Shown: piece by piece, positions 23,729 through 38,254 of the stretch
Position numbering within the stretch: position 1 is the first letter of the stretch
How the letters are laid out: every line of letters begins with the position of its first letter
From: Perognathus longimembris pacificus
Lineage: Eukaryota; Chordata; Mammalia; Rodentia; Heteromyidae
DNA length: 64,000 nt
Assembly: GCF_023159225.1 (NCBI RefSeq)
Contig: NC_063176.1
Coordinates: 6,460,963-6,524,962, forward strand
Direction: 5' to 3'
Notes under the pieces: generated by a model
Database searches by the model: none
What the model saw: the letters and a program-made list of their open reading frames with translations, nothing else
Told to the model about the DNA's origin: nothing
Program-made: the position numbers and the translations under genes

Positions 23729-25968
23729 ATTTCTGGGCCTGACTATCCAGTACTCAAGGGTATGCATTCTGCTTCTATTTTCAAGCTAATTGTTTGCATG
23801 GTGATTTTTTTATACTAACACATAGTCCTCCTTTACTAAATTTCTCCCTTCCCCCACCTTTACTTTTTGCATCCCTTATACCCAGTTGAATGAGGAGATT
23901 AATTTTCTTGTGAATGGCTTGGAAATCTTCCCTTTATTTCAACAGATAGGAAAACGTCTTTCCAAATCTTGAGGAAAATATGGATAAGTATCTAATAGGA
24001 TATGTGCAAGAAATGAATGTGGGGCTAAGTTGTTCATTTTTCTTGCACATATAATAGTTTAAACAATTTCCAACATTTTTTAGACATTTTGAAAACCTGT
24101 CATATTTGCACAATTCAAGTTAGTCTCTTAATGGTCCTATTACCGCTCAGGAATAGAGAATGGAACACATTCCTGAAGCAGAGAACACTTATATTCACTA
24201 TTACTGTTACTTTTCTCCAAGGTGTAAAGAACAATATTCAAGGTCAGAATAGGGATTGCGATCAGTCACATTCGTGGAACAGGCTCTCATTTCACTTTTA
24301 ACGTGGAAGTATGAAGACAAGGAAGCAGCTGACAGGACAATCTCAAATCAGAGGGGAGGTCAAAGGCAGACTGAGCTATACAGGGGAAACTGCTGGAAAA
24401 TATGAAATGAATAAAATATGGCTATACGAGAGACATAGACAAGTATTATTTTGACATTTGGTGTTTTTATGACTTCATTTGCTTGAAATGTATATAGTCT
24501 GATCATATTGAATGTCATATTTAGTTATCATAGACACCTTGAATCATCATTTTATATGATTTTGAATCCATACCTCTAAACCTAGCTAGAGGGAATAAGG
24601 GAATGTGCTAATTTTAGCATATGCTGAAGACTGTAATTTTTGTTGCACTTTATGTAAGATTGTGTTTTTACAGATTTCAACAGAACAGAATCCATACAGT
24701 GCTACACTGTATTAACTCATTTACCAATGACTATGTCTTTCTTAGCAAGAACTAACCAACACTCCTGTTATAGAGAAAGCATGTGTTTAATAACTAATGA
24801 ATAATAAAATGAATGAATAATGAGTATGTTTTCTGACCAATCATGAGAACAGCCTATCCTAAATAGACATTTTTGGCCTTATTCTAATATGTAAGTCTTC
24901 ATACTAAGAGATGCTAACAATAGTATCCTTAAAGTAATAGACAGCTGAAAAAAAAATTATCTAAGCAACCACATTCAGTGCAGTAATTTAAACCTTGTTG
25001 GAAAACTTGATATTCTACTAAACTATCAAGATTTTTATCAAAGAAAGATGAAATAACCTAAATTTTTATTTATAAAGATATCTTTGGAAGTTAGGATGTT
25101 TATTACCTATGTGGCCAGGGAAGGAAAGAAAGAATAGGAGCAGTTTGCATAACATAGAAGAGATGGTCCTGACCTTGAGGAAAAAGGGCAAAATTGGTTT
25201 GTTTTGAATGTTAAATTGTAGGGAAGTAAGTGTTTTCTGAGTTGTAACTGTGTAGGACTGCAGTTAACTCTGACTGGCAATGCTTGCACACCTTGAGGAA
25301 GTAGAGAAGGAAGGAATTGTTAGCCTTGTGTCTAAGACTGTACACATAGCCAATTTGAAGAAGTCATTGTTTTGAAAGGCAACTAATTTGAATGAATATT
25401 AAGATTTTTATAAAAGAATATTAATCTGGTAGTTTGCATGATGATTACATGGTCGCTCTTTAGTTGAGGAAGTCATTGAGTAGACTCAGGATCCAATAAT
25501 CCTGAGGAGAGGGGAGTAGAGATATGTTCTAATTTTATAGGGCATTTCACTTCTTTCAAACTTGTATTTAAAGTTGGACCACCACACAGAGTTGTGAACT
25601 AATAAAATGATGAACTCAATTTCTCATAGTAATGTTTGAATTTTCTGGCTATCTTCTCTGTGGAATCGCTAAACTTTCACTCTGCAAAGCAGTGATTTCA
25701 GATATAACTATTTTTCTTGATAAATTGCCCTCAGAATGATTACAATCTTGTTCATCCATTTCCAGAAAATAGACAAAGCAAGATAGAAACAACAAAATCC
25801 TAACCACTTTGCCTGTCTTAATTTTGTTTACCTCATTTAGAAAAATAAAACAAGACAATCTGTGAATAAAAAGAAGAGATAATAAATTATTCATTAAGTA
25901 TATTGTACCTAGAGTTCAACAAGTACATCTTCAGTTTCCCCTTTTCATAAGATCTTTCATTCTTTCTG

Positions 25969-26176
25969 TGTTTTTTTTTTTTTTTGTCAGTCCTGGGGCT
26001 TGAACTCAGGGCCTGAACACTGTCCCTGAGCTTCTTTTGCTCAAGGCTAGCACTCTGCCACTTGAGCCACAGCACCGCTTCTGGCTTTTTCTGTTTATGT
26101 GGTACTTTGGAATTGAACCCAGTGCTTCATGTACGCTAGGCAAGCACTCTACCACTAAGCCACGTTCCCAGCCCCT
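25969..26176 (-). repeat. IDL-Geo dimeric SINE
   Basis: T run at 25971-25985, then Geo complement (cagtcctggggcttgaactc ... gccacttgagccacagcacc) and ID-like complement (ggaattgaacccagtgcttc ... actaagccacgttcccagcc). Confidence 0.9.
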
Positions 26177-27390
26177 CCCATAGATTTTAATAGAATTAAA
26201 TAAGATTATTCAAATGGAAGTAGCTACTATCTGCAATAATAATACTATATTGGAAAGTGCTATATAATTGACACTAGAGTGATTAATCAGCATTATATTT
26301 AACCAAACAACCTGAGGGATGTTTTCTTTATTTTATAGGCATTATTCAGCTAGCAGAACTGGATTTTTGCTCGGGTTGACATTGTTCTAATGGTCTCACT
26401 TTTCATAGGAAATAGGTTATTATGCTATGTACCTAAAATAGATATTCAAGCTACTATAGACTGCTTTGCTGTACTAGTGCTGAGTCCTTTCAGACAGCTG
26501 TTTGCTCCCATAGTTTTCTATTAGGTTCCCTGGATAGATGATAATGCAGAAAGTACAAAACATGCCACGTAGCTCACACCGTATTCCACTGTCACTAACT
26601 TATAGCATTTCGACTTTTTTATTGTAACAGCAGAATAAACAACTCCCTGTATTAAATACCCTTTGTTGAAGACTCTAAAACGTTTACTGTATTCCTAACA
26701 AGAAATCATCCAATACAAATACAGATTTTGTACAGACAAAACACGTGTGTATCTTAGAAGAAGCCCGGGAGCTTTATGTAATTCAGATAGGAAACATTTA
26801 TGTAAGAGTGCCCTTTTTAAAAAGCAATGAAAAGCAGACACCTCCATGAAGCACAGTGCTTCCGTCTAGACAAGTTGTAAATAACTAGGACAAACCCCAG
26901 GACAGTACAGCCCAGACCTCTTCCACTAAACCGACATTTCAGATTTGCTCTTCTAAAAAGCAAGTCTCTGAGGTGTTTGAGGTTTCCAGCATTGTTCTTT
27001 GAAAAGAACTGTTGGAGGATATAGTTTGTTCAAACAAGGACTTGAAAGGGTTTCTAACCTGTGAAGTCCACTGTGTAAATGATCGTGATCTGGCGAACTT
27101 AGTAGAGATCTGAGACTTGACAGTTGTCACCGTAGTGTCAGGCAGTGACTGTGTGAGTAGCAGCCAGTCACTTTCCCTCCTGTGCATTGCGGCTCTTCCT
27201 GCCTTGAAGGACATGGCCAATTCAGGATGAGTTCTCTGTACTACCCACAGGCAAAACAAAATGGCTACAGCATGTCTTGTTTTGTTTCCTTTTCATCTCT
27301 AAGAGAAGAAAAAAGAGTGATGATATTCAAATTTAAGTTTATTCTGCGTTATTGCTTATAGAATTTTAAGATTATAAAATGCAAGGTGTT

Positions 27391-27598
27391 GGGCTGGGGA
27401 TATAGCCTAGTGGCAAGAGTGCCTGCCTCGGATACACGAGTCCCTAGGTTCGATTCCCCAGCACCACATATACAGAAAACGGCCAGAAGCGGCGCTGTGG
27501 CTCAAGTGGCAGAGTGCTAGCCTTGAGCGGGAAGAAGCCAGGGACAGTGCTCAGGCCCTGAGTCCAAGGCCCAGGACTGGCCAAAAAAAAAAAAAAAA
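27391..27598 (+). repeat. IDL-Geo dimeric SINE with perfect target-site duplication
   Basis: Near-consensus copy (gggctggggatatagcctag ... ccaggactggcc, A19). Flanked by a 15-base perfect duplication aaaatgcaaggtgtt (27376-27390 and about 27599-27613). Probably young. Confidence 0.94.
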
Positions 27599-27683
27599 AA
27601 AATGCAAGGTGTTTATGTAGCACATGGATAAAGGGTTATGTGTATACATAAGTGTGTATGAACATACTTATATGCCCTTTTTC

Positions 27684-27710
27684 TACACACACACACACAC
27701 ACACACACAC
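27684..27710 (+). repeat. (AC)n microsatellite
   Basis: About 13 AC units. Confidence 0.93.
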
Positions 27711-28826
27711 TTAAAAATAGAGTATTTTTTACATATACATTTGTGAAATTTTTATAACTTAGAATAATAAAAAAATTATTCTTGGTGGCTTAGTTAGCCA
27801 CAAGAAAATACCCTAAGGTAGATTGTTTATATGACAGAAATTGATGTTCCCATAATTTTGCCAACTTAGATATCCAACATCAAGGTACTGATTGCTGTTC
27901 CTCCTGGCCTATTCCTGTGGAAAGAGATGAAGAAATCAGTCTCTCTTCCTCTCCTTTGACAAGAGCAGTAACTCTATCATGACAGCTCCAGGCGGTGACA
28001 TCACATGCAATTTATTAATTCCTTATTGTCCTATCTTCCTTACTATAACACACAGAACACTATAGAGAACGTTCGTGATTTCATGAATAGGGTGTGGAAA
28101 TCTCAGTTTTCTCATATTTTAATAGAATTTGATGCTTTATGGTTATTTTCAGTTTTGTCAATAGTATGGACAGTAACTTAGTTACGTACAACTGAGACGT
28201 TTGTCATGCATACTAATAATTTATACTTTTCTCTATCAATAGCTGTGCCTTTTTTAAAGTAGTATTAATGAGTTGTGTAGGAATGTCTTATCTGCACCAG
28301 AGTCATCTCCTCTTTTATTCTTCCATTTCCTCCTTCTCAGTCAAGTCTCAGCAAGCTTTGTTGTCCAACTTTACCAGTGATTTTAGTATTAGGCTGTTAA
28401 ACACCGATGAGAGAAGCAATACAGTAACTTGTATCAGAAAATGTGTACACTGATGATAATTATCCATTTTAAGAATGATAATTTTCTACTACACAAAAAC
28501 TTGACTTCAGTTTATTTGTATAAGAAGTTTAGAAACAATGACTTTCCAAAATGTCTCATACCAAAATGACAACGGATTGGACATTTAAACACAGATCTGT
28601 ACGACAAACTCTGGACAGTCCTCTAAGCCATACTTAATTCCAAGTTTGATAGGACAACAGTGAGTCCATCCAGCTTTCCCTATCTGCCTCCCATAATCAC
28701 ACCCGTAAGAGCAAAAGGTAGTGGAACTGGCTCCTGAGGCCTTCCTTTTGTCCTGTTCTACCTTTTTCCCTCTTCCTAACATCAAAGAGGCTTCCTGGGG
28801 GAGATACAGTGAACTCCCTCATTTTT

Positions 28827-30089
28827 TTTTTTTTTTTAGGAATTGATTCACCTTGCTTTAGTGGCTCATTTTTGCAGCTCTGAAAGCAGGTCATTTAAAG
28901 AACTGCATTTTTTTTATAAACCAGTTGCTTTTTTTACTTTATTTTTTATTTTTTTATTTTTTCTAAAGTTTTTATTCTAAAACTGATGTACACCTAGGTT
29001 ACAGTTCATACGTTGGCATTGGATACATTTCTTGTACTGTCCCTCATACCCCCCTCCCCCCCTTACCCATTCCCCCCCTGAGGTGTTCAGTTCACTTACA
29101 CCAAACAGTTTTGCAAGTATTGCTTTTGTAGTTGTTTCTCTTTTTTTTACCCTGTGTTTCTCAATTTTGGTATTCCCTTTCAATTTCCTAGTTCTAATAC
29201 CAGTATACATGGTTTCCAATATACCCAGGTAAGATTACAGAGATAGTGCAGATACAATCACAAGAAGGTGATACAAGAACATCATCAATAGTAGAAGCTA
29301 CAGATACACATGGGATGTTGAAAGTAGTTACAGCTGTGATATAACAATCATTTCCATAAAATGGAGTTCATTTCACTTAGCATCACCTTATGTGATCATA
29401 AGGGTATAGCTGTTGGGCTCTTGTGATCCTCTGCTGTGACTTGCCTAAACCTGTGCTAATTATTCCCAATAAGGGAGACCATAGAGTCCATGTTTCTTTG
29501 GGTCAGGCTCACTTCACTTAGTATAATTTTTTCCAAGTCCTTCCATTTCCTTACAAATGGGGCAATGTCATTCTTTCTGATAGAGGCATAAAATTCCATT
29601 GTGTATATGTACCACATTTTCCTGATCCATTCGTCTACGGAGGGGCATCTGGGTTGGTTCCAGATTCTCGCTATGACAAATTGCGCTGCAATGAACATTG
29701 TTGTGCTGGTGGCTTTACTGTGATTTTGTTTGTGGTTTTTTGGATAGATACCCAAAAAGTAGGGTTGCTGGGTCATAGGGGAGTTCTACATTTAGCCTTC
29801 TGAGGAATCTCCATACTGCTTGCCAGAGTGGCTGAACCAGTTTACATTCCCACCAACAATGAAGTAGGGTTCCCTTTTGGCCACATCCCCTCCAACAACT
29901 GTTATTGTTAGTTTTCTTGATATAGGACATTCTTACTGGGGTGAGATGGAATCTCAATGTTGTTTTGATTTGCATTTCTTTTATGTCCAGTGATGTAGAG
30001 CACTTTTTCATATGTCTCTTGGCCCTTCTCATTTCCTCATCAGAGAAGTCTCTTTGTAAGTCTTTAGCCCACTTGATGAGCGGGCTATT
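28827..30089 (-). mobile_element. 5'-truncated LINE-1 with probable 3' transduction
   Basis: Minus strand, 5' to 3': the last part of ORF2 from about 30089 (frames at 29715-30032 and 29456-29776, with [49 protein letters not shown]), broken by a frameshift near 29715-29776; then a purine-rich 3' UTR to about 28978; then an A-rich tail (about 28975-28929). After that come about 90 bp unrelated to L1 (28928-28840) and a second poly-A (T run 28822-28838). The whole is flanked by gtgaactccct[c/a]atttt copies (28809-28825 and 30089-30106). Two A tails inside one duplication is the signature of 3' transduction. The fragment corresponds to the ORF2p C-terminal segment downstream of the reverse transcriptase and is dead. 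Confidence 0.82.
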
Positions 30090-30117
30090 GTGAACTCCCT
30101 AATTTTATACATGCCCC

Positions 30118-30200
30118 TGGATTTGGAGGTGCATTGTGCTGGTAAAGTACTTGCCTATCAAGACTAAGGTCCTGAGTGCAAATTGATAAAAAAAAGACTC
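30118..30200 (+). repeat. ID-like tRNA-derived SINE monomer (diverged)
   Basis: tgctggtaaagtacttgcct then aaggtcctgagtgcaaatt and an A run follow the ID-type A-box/B-box order. It abuts the L1 at 30089. Confidence 0.4.
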
Positions 30201-31602
30201 TATTGTTAAAAAATATACTTTGCGTATCCCTGAGCCATGCAGTATGTTTTGATATTAAATGTCTATGAAAATGTCGGAGCAGCAGAACTAGCACAGAACA
30301 GGACCTAACATGTATATCACAAAGATAACGTGTAACCTATGCATTGAGCTGTGACAGGAAGCATTTGCTGAACTGAAGTATGTTTCGTTTGCTACAGACC
30401 AATAGAAAATGCAATCGTTTCTGACAAGAAAAGAAACATCCTCCAGGGTTTGTTGTTCTTTGTGAGGTTTAGGAAATGCATGGTATGTGCATTAAAATAA
30501 CTGTTTCGTGTATTTCCTATAATTACACACTTTCTTTATAGATTTTACAAAAATTCTAATGCTCAACATTGATCCAAATATCTGACATCTGTTATTGAAT
30601 TGCCTCTTGAATAAAAAATGTTCCACTCTGAGTGAATTAATCGAAATGAATTACTTTATAAAATTTCATTGAATTAATAAGAACCAATACATCTTATTTA
30701 ATAATTGTATATTCTAAAATTGTAAGAATTTATTTTCAACAAGTTGTTTAAAATTAAGGGGCAAATAACTCTATTTAAATATATATACATTCACAGTAAC
30801 AATCACAATGTTCAACTACCTCATCTTACTGACACATTCTGTTTTGCAAACATTAAATGTATTTATTTAACTTTAAACATAACTAACACTTAGGTTTTGG
30901 AATTCCTTTTAGCACATGTGAATATAAAACAAAAATTGACTTTTAACATACATAAAATATCTATTCACTTGGAATTGCTAAAATAAATGAGATTCCCTTT
31001 AGGGAAACATCATGAATCATCAGATTAAACTGACAATTAAACAGTTCTAAGTCATTTTTGCGTATACTTGAAAAATTGCCTTGAATGTATTAACTGAAAC
31101 ATTAACTTGAATGCTTGTCAGCATCTTGTAATGCCACTCAGATGCAGTGGGAAGATTTCAAACAGCAAGTTTGGGATATGAGTTTTGTCTAGTGTAAGAT
31201 TCAGAGAGAGATAGTTCTGATCTTTGGCAACTCAGTGATAACAAAAATAAAGTTCAGTTGAATTAAAATTGTGTAACATTTATCTCAGATATCAATCATG
31301 TATTAACTAACCTAATGTGTATACTAAACCTAAGCAGTAGTGTGAAATATCAGAGTTTCCTATACAAAAAGATATTTTATACATATGAATGTATTGTGTT
31401 TACTTTAATATTAAAGGTAATAATACAAAATATTACACAGCTTTCAAATGATGAAAGCAGTAATGCCAAATTAACCTGGTTTTTAAATCATAGCCTCTCC
31501 CTGCTTTCCTACCTGCACAGCTGATCTTTATAAACTTATCCTTTTGAATTTTGGTATGTTTCTGTAGCCCTGGTAATATAGCCCAGAGCCCAGCAGATTC
31601 TG

Positions 31603-31654
31603 GGCAAGCATTCTCACATTTAGTCATAGGCAAGCATTCTTACAGTTAGTCAGG
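31603..31654 (+). repeat. 26-bp tandem duplication
   Basis: ggcaagcattctcacattta (31603-) and ggcaagcattcttacagtta (31629-) are adjacent 26-bp copies with about four mismatches. Confidence 0.75.
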
Positions 31655-31671
31655 CCTATAGCCCTTTCATT

Positions 31672-31800
31672 CTATTTATTTTCTGAGATAGGGTTTCAGT
31701 AACTTAGGATACACTTGCCTGTAACTCCTATCTTCCTCCTTTCAACTCCCAAGTAGCATTGGTTACAGGCTTACACTACCAGGCCCATCCAGCTTCTTAA
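31672..31800 (-). repeat. B1-type SINE
   Basis: Complement of a B1 monomer: tgagatagggtttcagtaac ... ctcccaagtagcattggtta ... aggcttacactaccaggccc. Diverged, no Geo partner seen. Confidence 0.6.
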
Positions 31801-33624
31801 AACAATCCTTAGTCCTTTTACTTAAAATAACATAATCTAATGGACCTACCCTTCCTTTCCTTAAAATTTCCATTTTAATATTCTGCCCACACATTTCCTG
31901 ATGTAGAAGCTCCTTAACTCTATGTACTTAGGCACTAGCTTCTTTGCACCTGCATAATTACCAGCTCACAATGAGCAAGGTGAATGTGTGAAGACATTCT
32001 TATGAGAGTGAAAAATATGAAAATGTGCATAGCTCTCTCTATAGGTGTACATGTAAATGTTTATGTCTATTCACGCATAGATGTACACAATCATATCCAT
32101 ATTTGTATGTGTAGTTCTTAGAAGCAAATTAATTTGATTAAGTGTTTAATCAACTGGTGCGGGAATTCCTCTGGGAACAATAACTGGAAGAGACAGATGT
32201 GCAGCTTTAATAATAATCTGGTTAGTATGCAACATTGCATGCTGTTGGTATCATTGTTTTTGGTGACACCTTGACATTATATGTAGATATAGACATTATA
32301 TATATATAAAGATTTATAGATAAGCCATATTAATTATGGATAACAATTTCAAGAAAATATAATATTGATTTACCAGACAATAAAACAGTGTCTGTCATAT
32401 GCCAAGCTATCTAAAGGAATTTAATTAGGTCATGTTGATTCTATATGTGTTGCTATAAAGAAATGAACAGTTTTCAATACTGAAATTGAACAATTTATAC
32501 TTTTAAAAGTATGTAACACAACACCTATGAGTTATAATAAGGTTCCACAGGCTGCCAAATAAAAACAATGCTTGAAATTTAACTTCATAGTGTGTGCTTT
32601 CATTTTTTACTACATTAAATTTATGTCCTTAATTGTTTAATTGTTTCATTTAACATAGAATTGAAACCCTTTTATTTTGTGACTTAGGTAAAATAGTATA
32701 GTCTCTGTGTTACAGGTGAGTTACTGAGACAATGGCGAGATTTGCTCTTTATTTTGTCACCAATAAGCTGGAGGTCCAATTCGCTTGGGAATCCAATATG
32801 TAATCAAGTCCCATTGCTGGAAACAAGGCATATGAAATCCAAGCAATGATTTTGTGGGAATTAGGCTTAGTAATTTTGTCTATCAGACACTTGTCAATTC
32901 TCTTAAAATCACAGATTAAAAAAAGACATTCTCACTTGATGTTCTAGTAAAATATGATCACATAAATATTTTAAAATCCATTTTAGTAAATTTAATGTTA
33001 TTGCTACTTATGATTATTCAAAATATGATGTGCTTTAATAAAGAAATAAACACCTTACTTTGATGTTTGGTGATGGACACCAATCAGCCTGTTTGGAAAA
33101 TTGGATGGAGGGCTGTAAGAGAGATGGCCGTTGTGTACAAGAAGCAATGGGCAACCGGTTCAAAGGCAGCCAGCTGTTCTTAGGGAGAACTTATCAATTC
33201 TGCATGCTTCCTCTGTTTGCTTTGCAATAAGAATATGTGAGCTGAGATTCTTGAATATATTTGATGAAATTCCCTTTGAATATATGAAAACAGAGGTAAA
33301 ATAAGTAAATTCTTTTTCTTTAGAATCATAAAATACTTCTAGCTTATATTCATTCAGTCTCCTCCATGTCACTCTCTTTAGACACACAAACATTATCCAG
33401 ATTCACAAAATTGCTCGGCAAATTATCAGTTTCATATACCATCACGTTTTCTCAGCAGTATCTCCATCTACTTTTTTCAGTGATGTAGTAATCATAGATA
33501 GGTTCTCATTGGATTTTCTTTGAAAATAGGAGTTTAAATTGTGAGGGCAGGGAATTAGCCCAGAAATTATGTATTACTAGAGTTTAAATCGTCTAAATAT
33601 TATTATTGTTGTTATTACTATTTC

Positions 33625-33810
33625 AGTTGTGGGGCCTGAATTTAGGGACTGGGTGCTGTTCCTGAGCCCCTTCTGGGTGTTGAGTGGTTAATTAGAGATA
33701 AGAATCTCACAGGGACTTTTCTGCCTGGGCTGGCTTTGAACCTCTATCCTCAGATCTCAGCCTCCCGAGTAGTCAGGATTACATGAGTGGGCACGGACAC
33801 CTGATTAAGC
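33625..33810 (-). repeat. B1-headed dimeric SINE (shortened Geo part)
   Basis: tgtggggcctgaatttaggg and tgctgttcctgagccccttc (Geo complement, missing part of the monomer), then ggttaattagagataagaat, ctgcctgggctggctttgaa, ctcagatctcagcctcccga and gtcaggattacatgagtg (B1 complement). Confidence 0.8.
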
Positions 33811-36678
33811 ATTAAAATATTTTTTAATGTTCATTTACAGCTTTTAGTAGATTTTGGGTATAGGTGGTCAGAAAGTATGAAAATGTTTCTTGAAGATAGC
33901 CTCTGAAAAATATATTTTCATCATATTTGATTAATTTACACTTATTTATGTTATTGAACCTTGTTTTTAAAGTTCTAAAACACACGAGCAAATCTATTTA
34001 AGGGAGTAATCTGAACCAATTGACCTAGTCCTACCTGTACCCGTAGGTCATGTGGCAACTTTCATTGCTAACAGTCTACCTTACCTCAGAGAGCTTAGGT
34101 CTCCCATGGTATTTCAACGTGAAATACTGTTTATCATTGAGACTACTGTCGTGTCTACTATCATCACTCCGAAAAGGTTTTTAGGTTGATTCTAGAATGT
34201 GCAACAATCCATATTTAATATTTGAAAATGTAAGAAGTATTTGGAAGTTGAAAGAAAAGGTCCTTTCTATTGATGCAAGTTTTTAATTGAACCAATGATC
34301 TGTGCACAGTACCACCTCCCAGAGAAGCATGAACATCTGTTTCAGATGGATTTTCTTTGTTGTTACAATGTTTTATTTTCCTATTTACAAAAATGTGTTT
34401 TGAGTTTGAGAGGGTAGAGTAGGGATATTCTACTGTATGTATGTTACTACCCGAACTTTACAGTAACATCTTAAAATGAAATTGTGTAAGGCTTCATGAC
34501 CTGAAGCTTCTAGCCACACAGTCTTTTGTAAGTACAAAAGTGGAAAGTAGTGAAACACAGTAGAATAAAAAGTTAATGGACTGTTACTTTTATTCCTGTT
34601 TCTAGATTTCTAGAAATCAAGAAATTTCTCAAATCTGTCAATTTAATCAATTATCTCATTCCTCTTCTTATGATCATGCAAATGAATATCTGAGAGTGTA
34701 ATATTAGGATTTCGTTCTATCTCTACTCTTTAAAAAGTCTTTCGAAATAAAAGGGATCATACAAGTGCTATTATGACTATTTATTGCTCCTTCAAGCACA
34801 CTTCAAGTAAATGCTGAGAACATTTTTCTTAGTTCATAGGGGTGTTCTGACTGAGGAAACTCCATTCTGTGCTGAGAAAACCCTAACAGTCGATACAGAG
34901 CATAGCTGAATTCTAGACACCTATTAAACAAATTTAAATTTTTGTAACATGAGGATGAGATTTAATGTGGGGTAATAAAGCATTTGTGAACTTAGCCTGA
35001 CTGTATGTGCAGTTTTTGAGCAAGTATAAGGATTTCGATAGTATAGGCGATTTATCCATTCTTTTATATTACTAGTATATGTACTGTGGGTTCTTAAGAA
35101 GAATATTTATATCACACAAATAGTAAGTAGACAGGATAATAGGGAGAAAAGTAAAAATCTCCATGCACTTGTTTTAATTCTAATTATTTTACTTCAAAAA
35201 GACTTTTTCATTTGGCTATCTTTTCAGGTTTTTTTGAAACATGATAGAATATTCAATGAGTGCATTATTGCTTTTTTAAGGTAACTAACAGTTCACTTCA
35301 TTAAGAGTCAGTAATCTTGACTCAAGAGGGAATTTTGACCTTGAACACAAGACAGCTGCTTAGTTTTATTATACATTGTTGCATTTTGTTTTCTGTAACT
35401 AGCTCTGCAAAAATACTTAAGAAAAATTAACAAACATTAAGCTGCCAAAATATTTGAAAGAAAAATTAACTTGAATAATTTTACCATGATCTGATGTATA
35501 CTCACATATTAAGTATGTATAGTATCTTCATTATGAGCTACTGTTTTGTTTTTATATGTAAGACTTAAAGCTTTGAGGGAGACCGATAAAGTGGGTCAGA
35601 GTTTGGTAAGCTACACTTACATGTTGTTTACTTTCTATGTCTCAAAATGGATTATGGTGATTTCTATTTTTTGGTGATATAGTGAATTTGAATGAGTTAG
35701 TGTTTGTAAATTATTTACATTTAAAGTGGCTGACATACCAAATGAATAATATGAAGGGAAGACTTTTTCATGATAAAAGAATTAATTACAATAGCTCCCT
35801 AATTCTCAGTACATCCACACATGCGTTTACTAATTTATTCAGGCCAACATTTGTTCAATGACACTGAGAGTAAAATTTGGACTAAGTTCTTTCTCACGAA
35901 ACACTGAAGTATTTTAATCAAAATGTATTATCTTAAACATTTTATAGCAAATATCATGCATGCTCTTTCTTAATTTCTGATAGTAGTACAAACTATGGTT
36001 TTAGTGTAATAGGATTACTGACTGTGTTCCATTTGATCTTTTGATGACATATCTATGGTGTTAGGCTTTGTCGGATTTAAATCGTTCTCTGTGATCTAAG
36101 TAGAAAATGGCTCCGCGTGTGATATCAGCATCAGCCAAAGTTTCCTTCAACTTAGAGAACGTGTGGTATGATTTTCTAAACTCATTTCCATGGGAAGAAA
36201 TGAAGAATTAAACATCCGATAAGGTTACCAATTTGGAACAAAATGCTGTGAGTTGGCTCTCCCTGGACGTTACAAGGTTAATCAGCTTTAATCATAACTT
36301 TTATATTTTCTTTTATATTTTGTGCTAGAACGTTGCTGCTAGGAATAGCACCATTTAAAAGTACTGGGATTAGGATGTTTGTGAGCAGAGATGAAAAACA
36401 CTACACAAAGCTTCCTGGTTCTTCTGTAGCCATGATGTTTTGTTTCTTCTGACACCACCTCAAGTTTTAAAGAAAACTAGGGAGATAGCCTCACAGAGAA
36501 TATATTTGGGATTAAAAAAATTATGATGCCCTAAAATTTGATAATGTAATAGAAATCTAATGTAGAGATATAAACAATCAGTAGACAAATGTTAACTTAC
36601 AATCTCTTGTGAATTATATGATTTTTATTGCTTATCTAGTGAAGTAAGATTGAGATCAGAGGAAAAAAACAGGCTATT

Positions 36679-36765
36679 ATCTATCTGCCTTATCTGTCCA
36701 TCTGTCTGTCTGTCTATCTGTCTATCTTCTATCTATTCATCTACTGTTATCAAACATCTATCTAT
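36679..36765 (+). repeat. Imperfect (TCTG/TCTA)n tetranucleotide repeat
   Basis: Mixed atct, gtct and tatc units, interrupted near 36750. Confidence 0.85.
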
Positions 36766-38254
36766 CCTGTTCATTTTGCTTATTAAAATACCAAATTAGA
36801 TTGCTTTAGGTTGTGTACACCTTAAAGTAAGTAAGAATTGAATTAGATTTTATGCATTATTACTTTGTTACTGTTGGCTAATTCTATGGTTAACAAGATG
36901 TTCTACAACACCAATTAATATTAGAGATTAATTTTCCCTATTAAAAAGAGAACAGAGTGCCTATGAGAGGATTCCTTTTAACCTAATTACTACCTCTCCT
37001 CCTATATAAAATTTGGGGGTTGTTTTTGTAATTTACACACTCATGTAAAAGAACGGAAACCATAAACACCAGTGATATAATTCTCTATTTTTGTTATTTA
37101 TATTTTCCTTCCTAATTAATGTCATGTGATTTTTACTTCAAAACAAGCATATAGCTTAAGTCTGATCACAACACATATTATTTCATTGCATTGAGGTTAT
37201 TTTTTATTCATTGTTAACACCCATAATTTTAAGGTTTGATGATTTTTAGACTTTTCAAAAATATACAAAAGATAATAAACCTACTCTTATTTTTACTAAA
37301 AGATATCACCTCTCTATAATTGCTAATATTTAAAACCAGGTCTTTGTGAGTCACTTCAAAACTTCACTGAGATCATATATCAAAAGATCTCATTGTAGGC
37401 TTTTGAAATTGAGTGATTGTGGGTTTTTGTCTGAATGAGCAGATTACATTTTTATTTGAGAAAGAGACCTTTGGAATATACTATTCTTTAGTAATGATCA
37501 CATGTACCAGGTGCATTTAGAAAGCATTGTAATTATTTTCCTTGGTTAAATACCAATTGGCAATATAGTAAGACTGAGACATTGGATGTAAAATAAATAT
37601 ACACATGTATGTATAATTGCGGTTCTATATATTATTAGAGGTAAGAAATATAAAAAATGTATACTGCATATGTTACATATCATATATTATATTACCTTTT
37701 TCTTTTGTATATTATATATTTATGCCTTTGTTACCAATCAATTTGCTAGGATCCTGTTGTTCTAGCTAAACTCTTGAGTACAATTGAGGAAAAGCTCTTA
37801 GTGCTGGCAATCCAAGGTCCCTGGTGATTTTTATAATCGTTCCTTATCTTGTAGCAATGCTAAACAACTACAAATAGCAGTAGTGGCTCCTTCTTATGTT
37901 AGAGATCTTCTAAGAGAGTGGGGTTCCAGGTCCCTTAGCCCTACAAATGTTAAAGTTCTTGGACTTGGGGTGTGAGAATTCTCTTCAGAACTTAACAAGA
38001 GCAGCCAACGTTACAGCTTTCAGTCAAGGGTACCAGCGTTCTCAACTCTTGGCAATCATGGATCATGTCCTAGTTCTTGACTCAGATGTTGGATCCCCAA
38101 CCCTTACTGATCAGTAGTGAACAGGTTCCCAAATTTCTTATAGCTACTTATAATTCGCTGTCTTTCTTAAGCCTCACCAGTCTGACCTCTCTCACTTTCT
38201 TTGAACTTCCTTGATCCTCCCTTACCTCTGCCATTTTACTCTCCATAATTTTTG

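Noticed and set aside
26939..27259. 106-residue minus-strand open frame
   Set aside because: No domain, splice context or recognisable similarity; kept only as part of an unassigned block.
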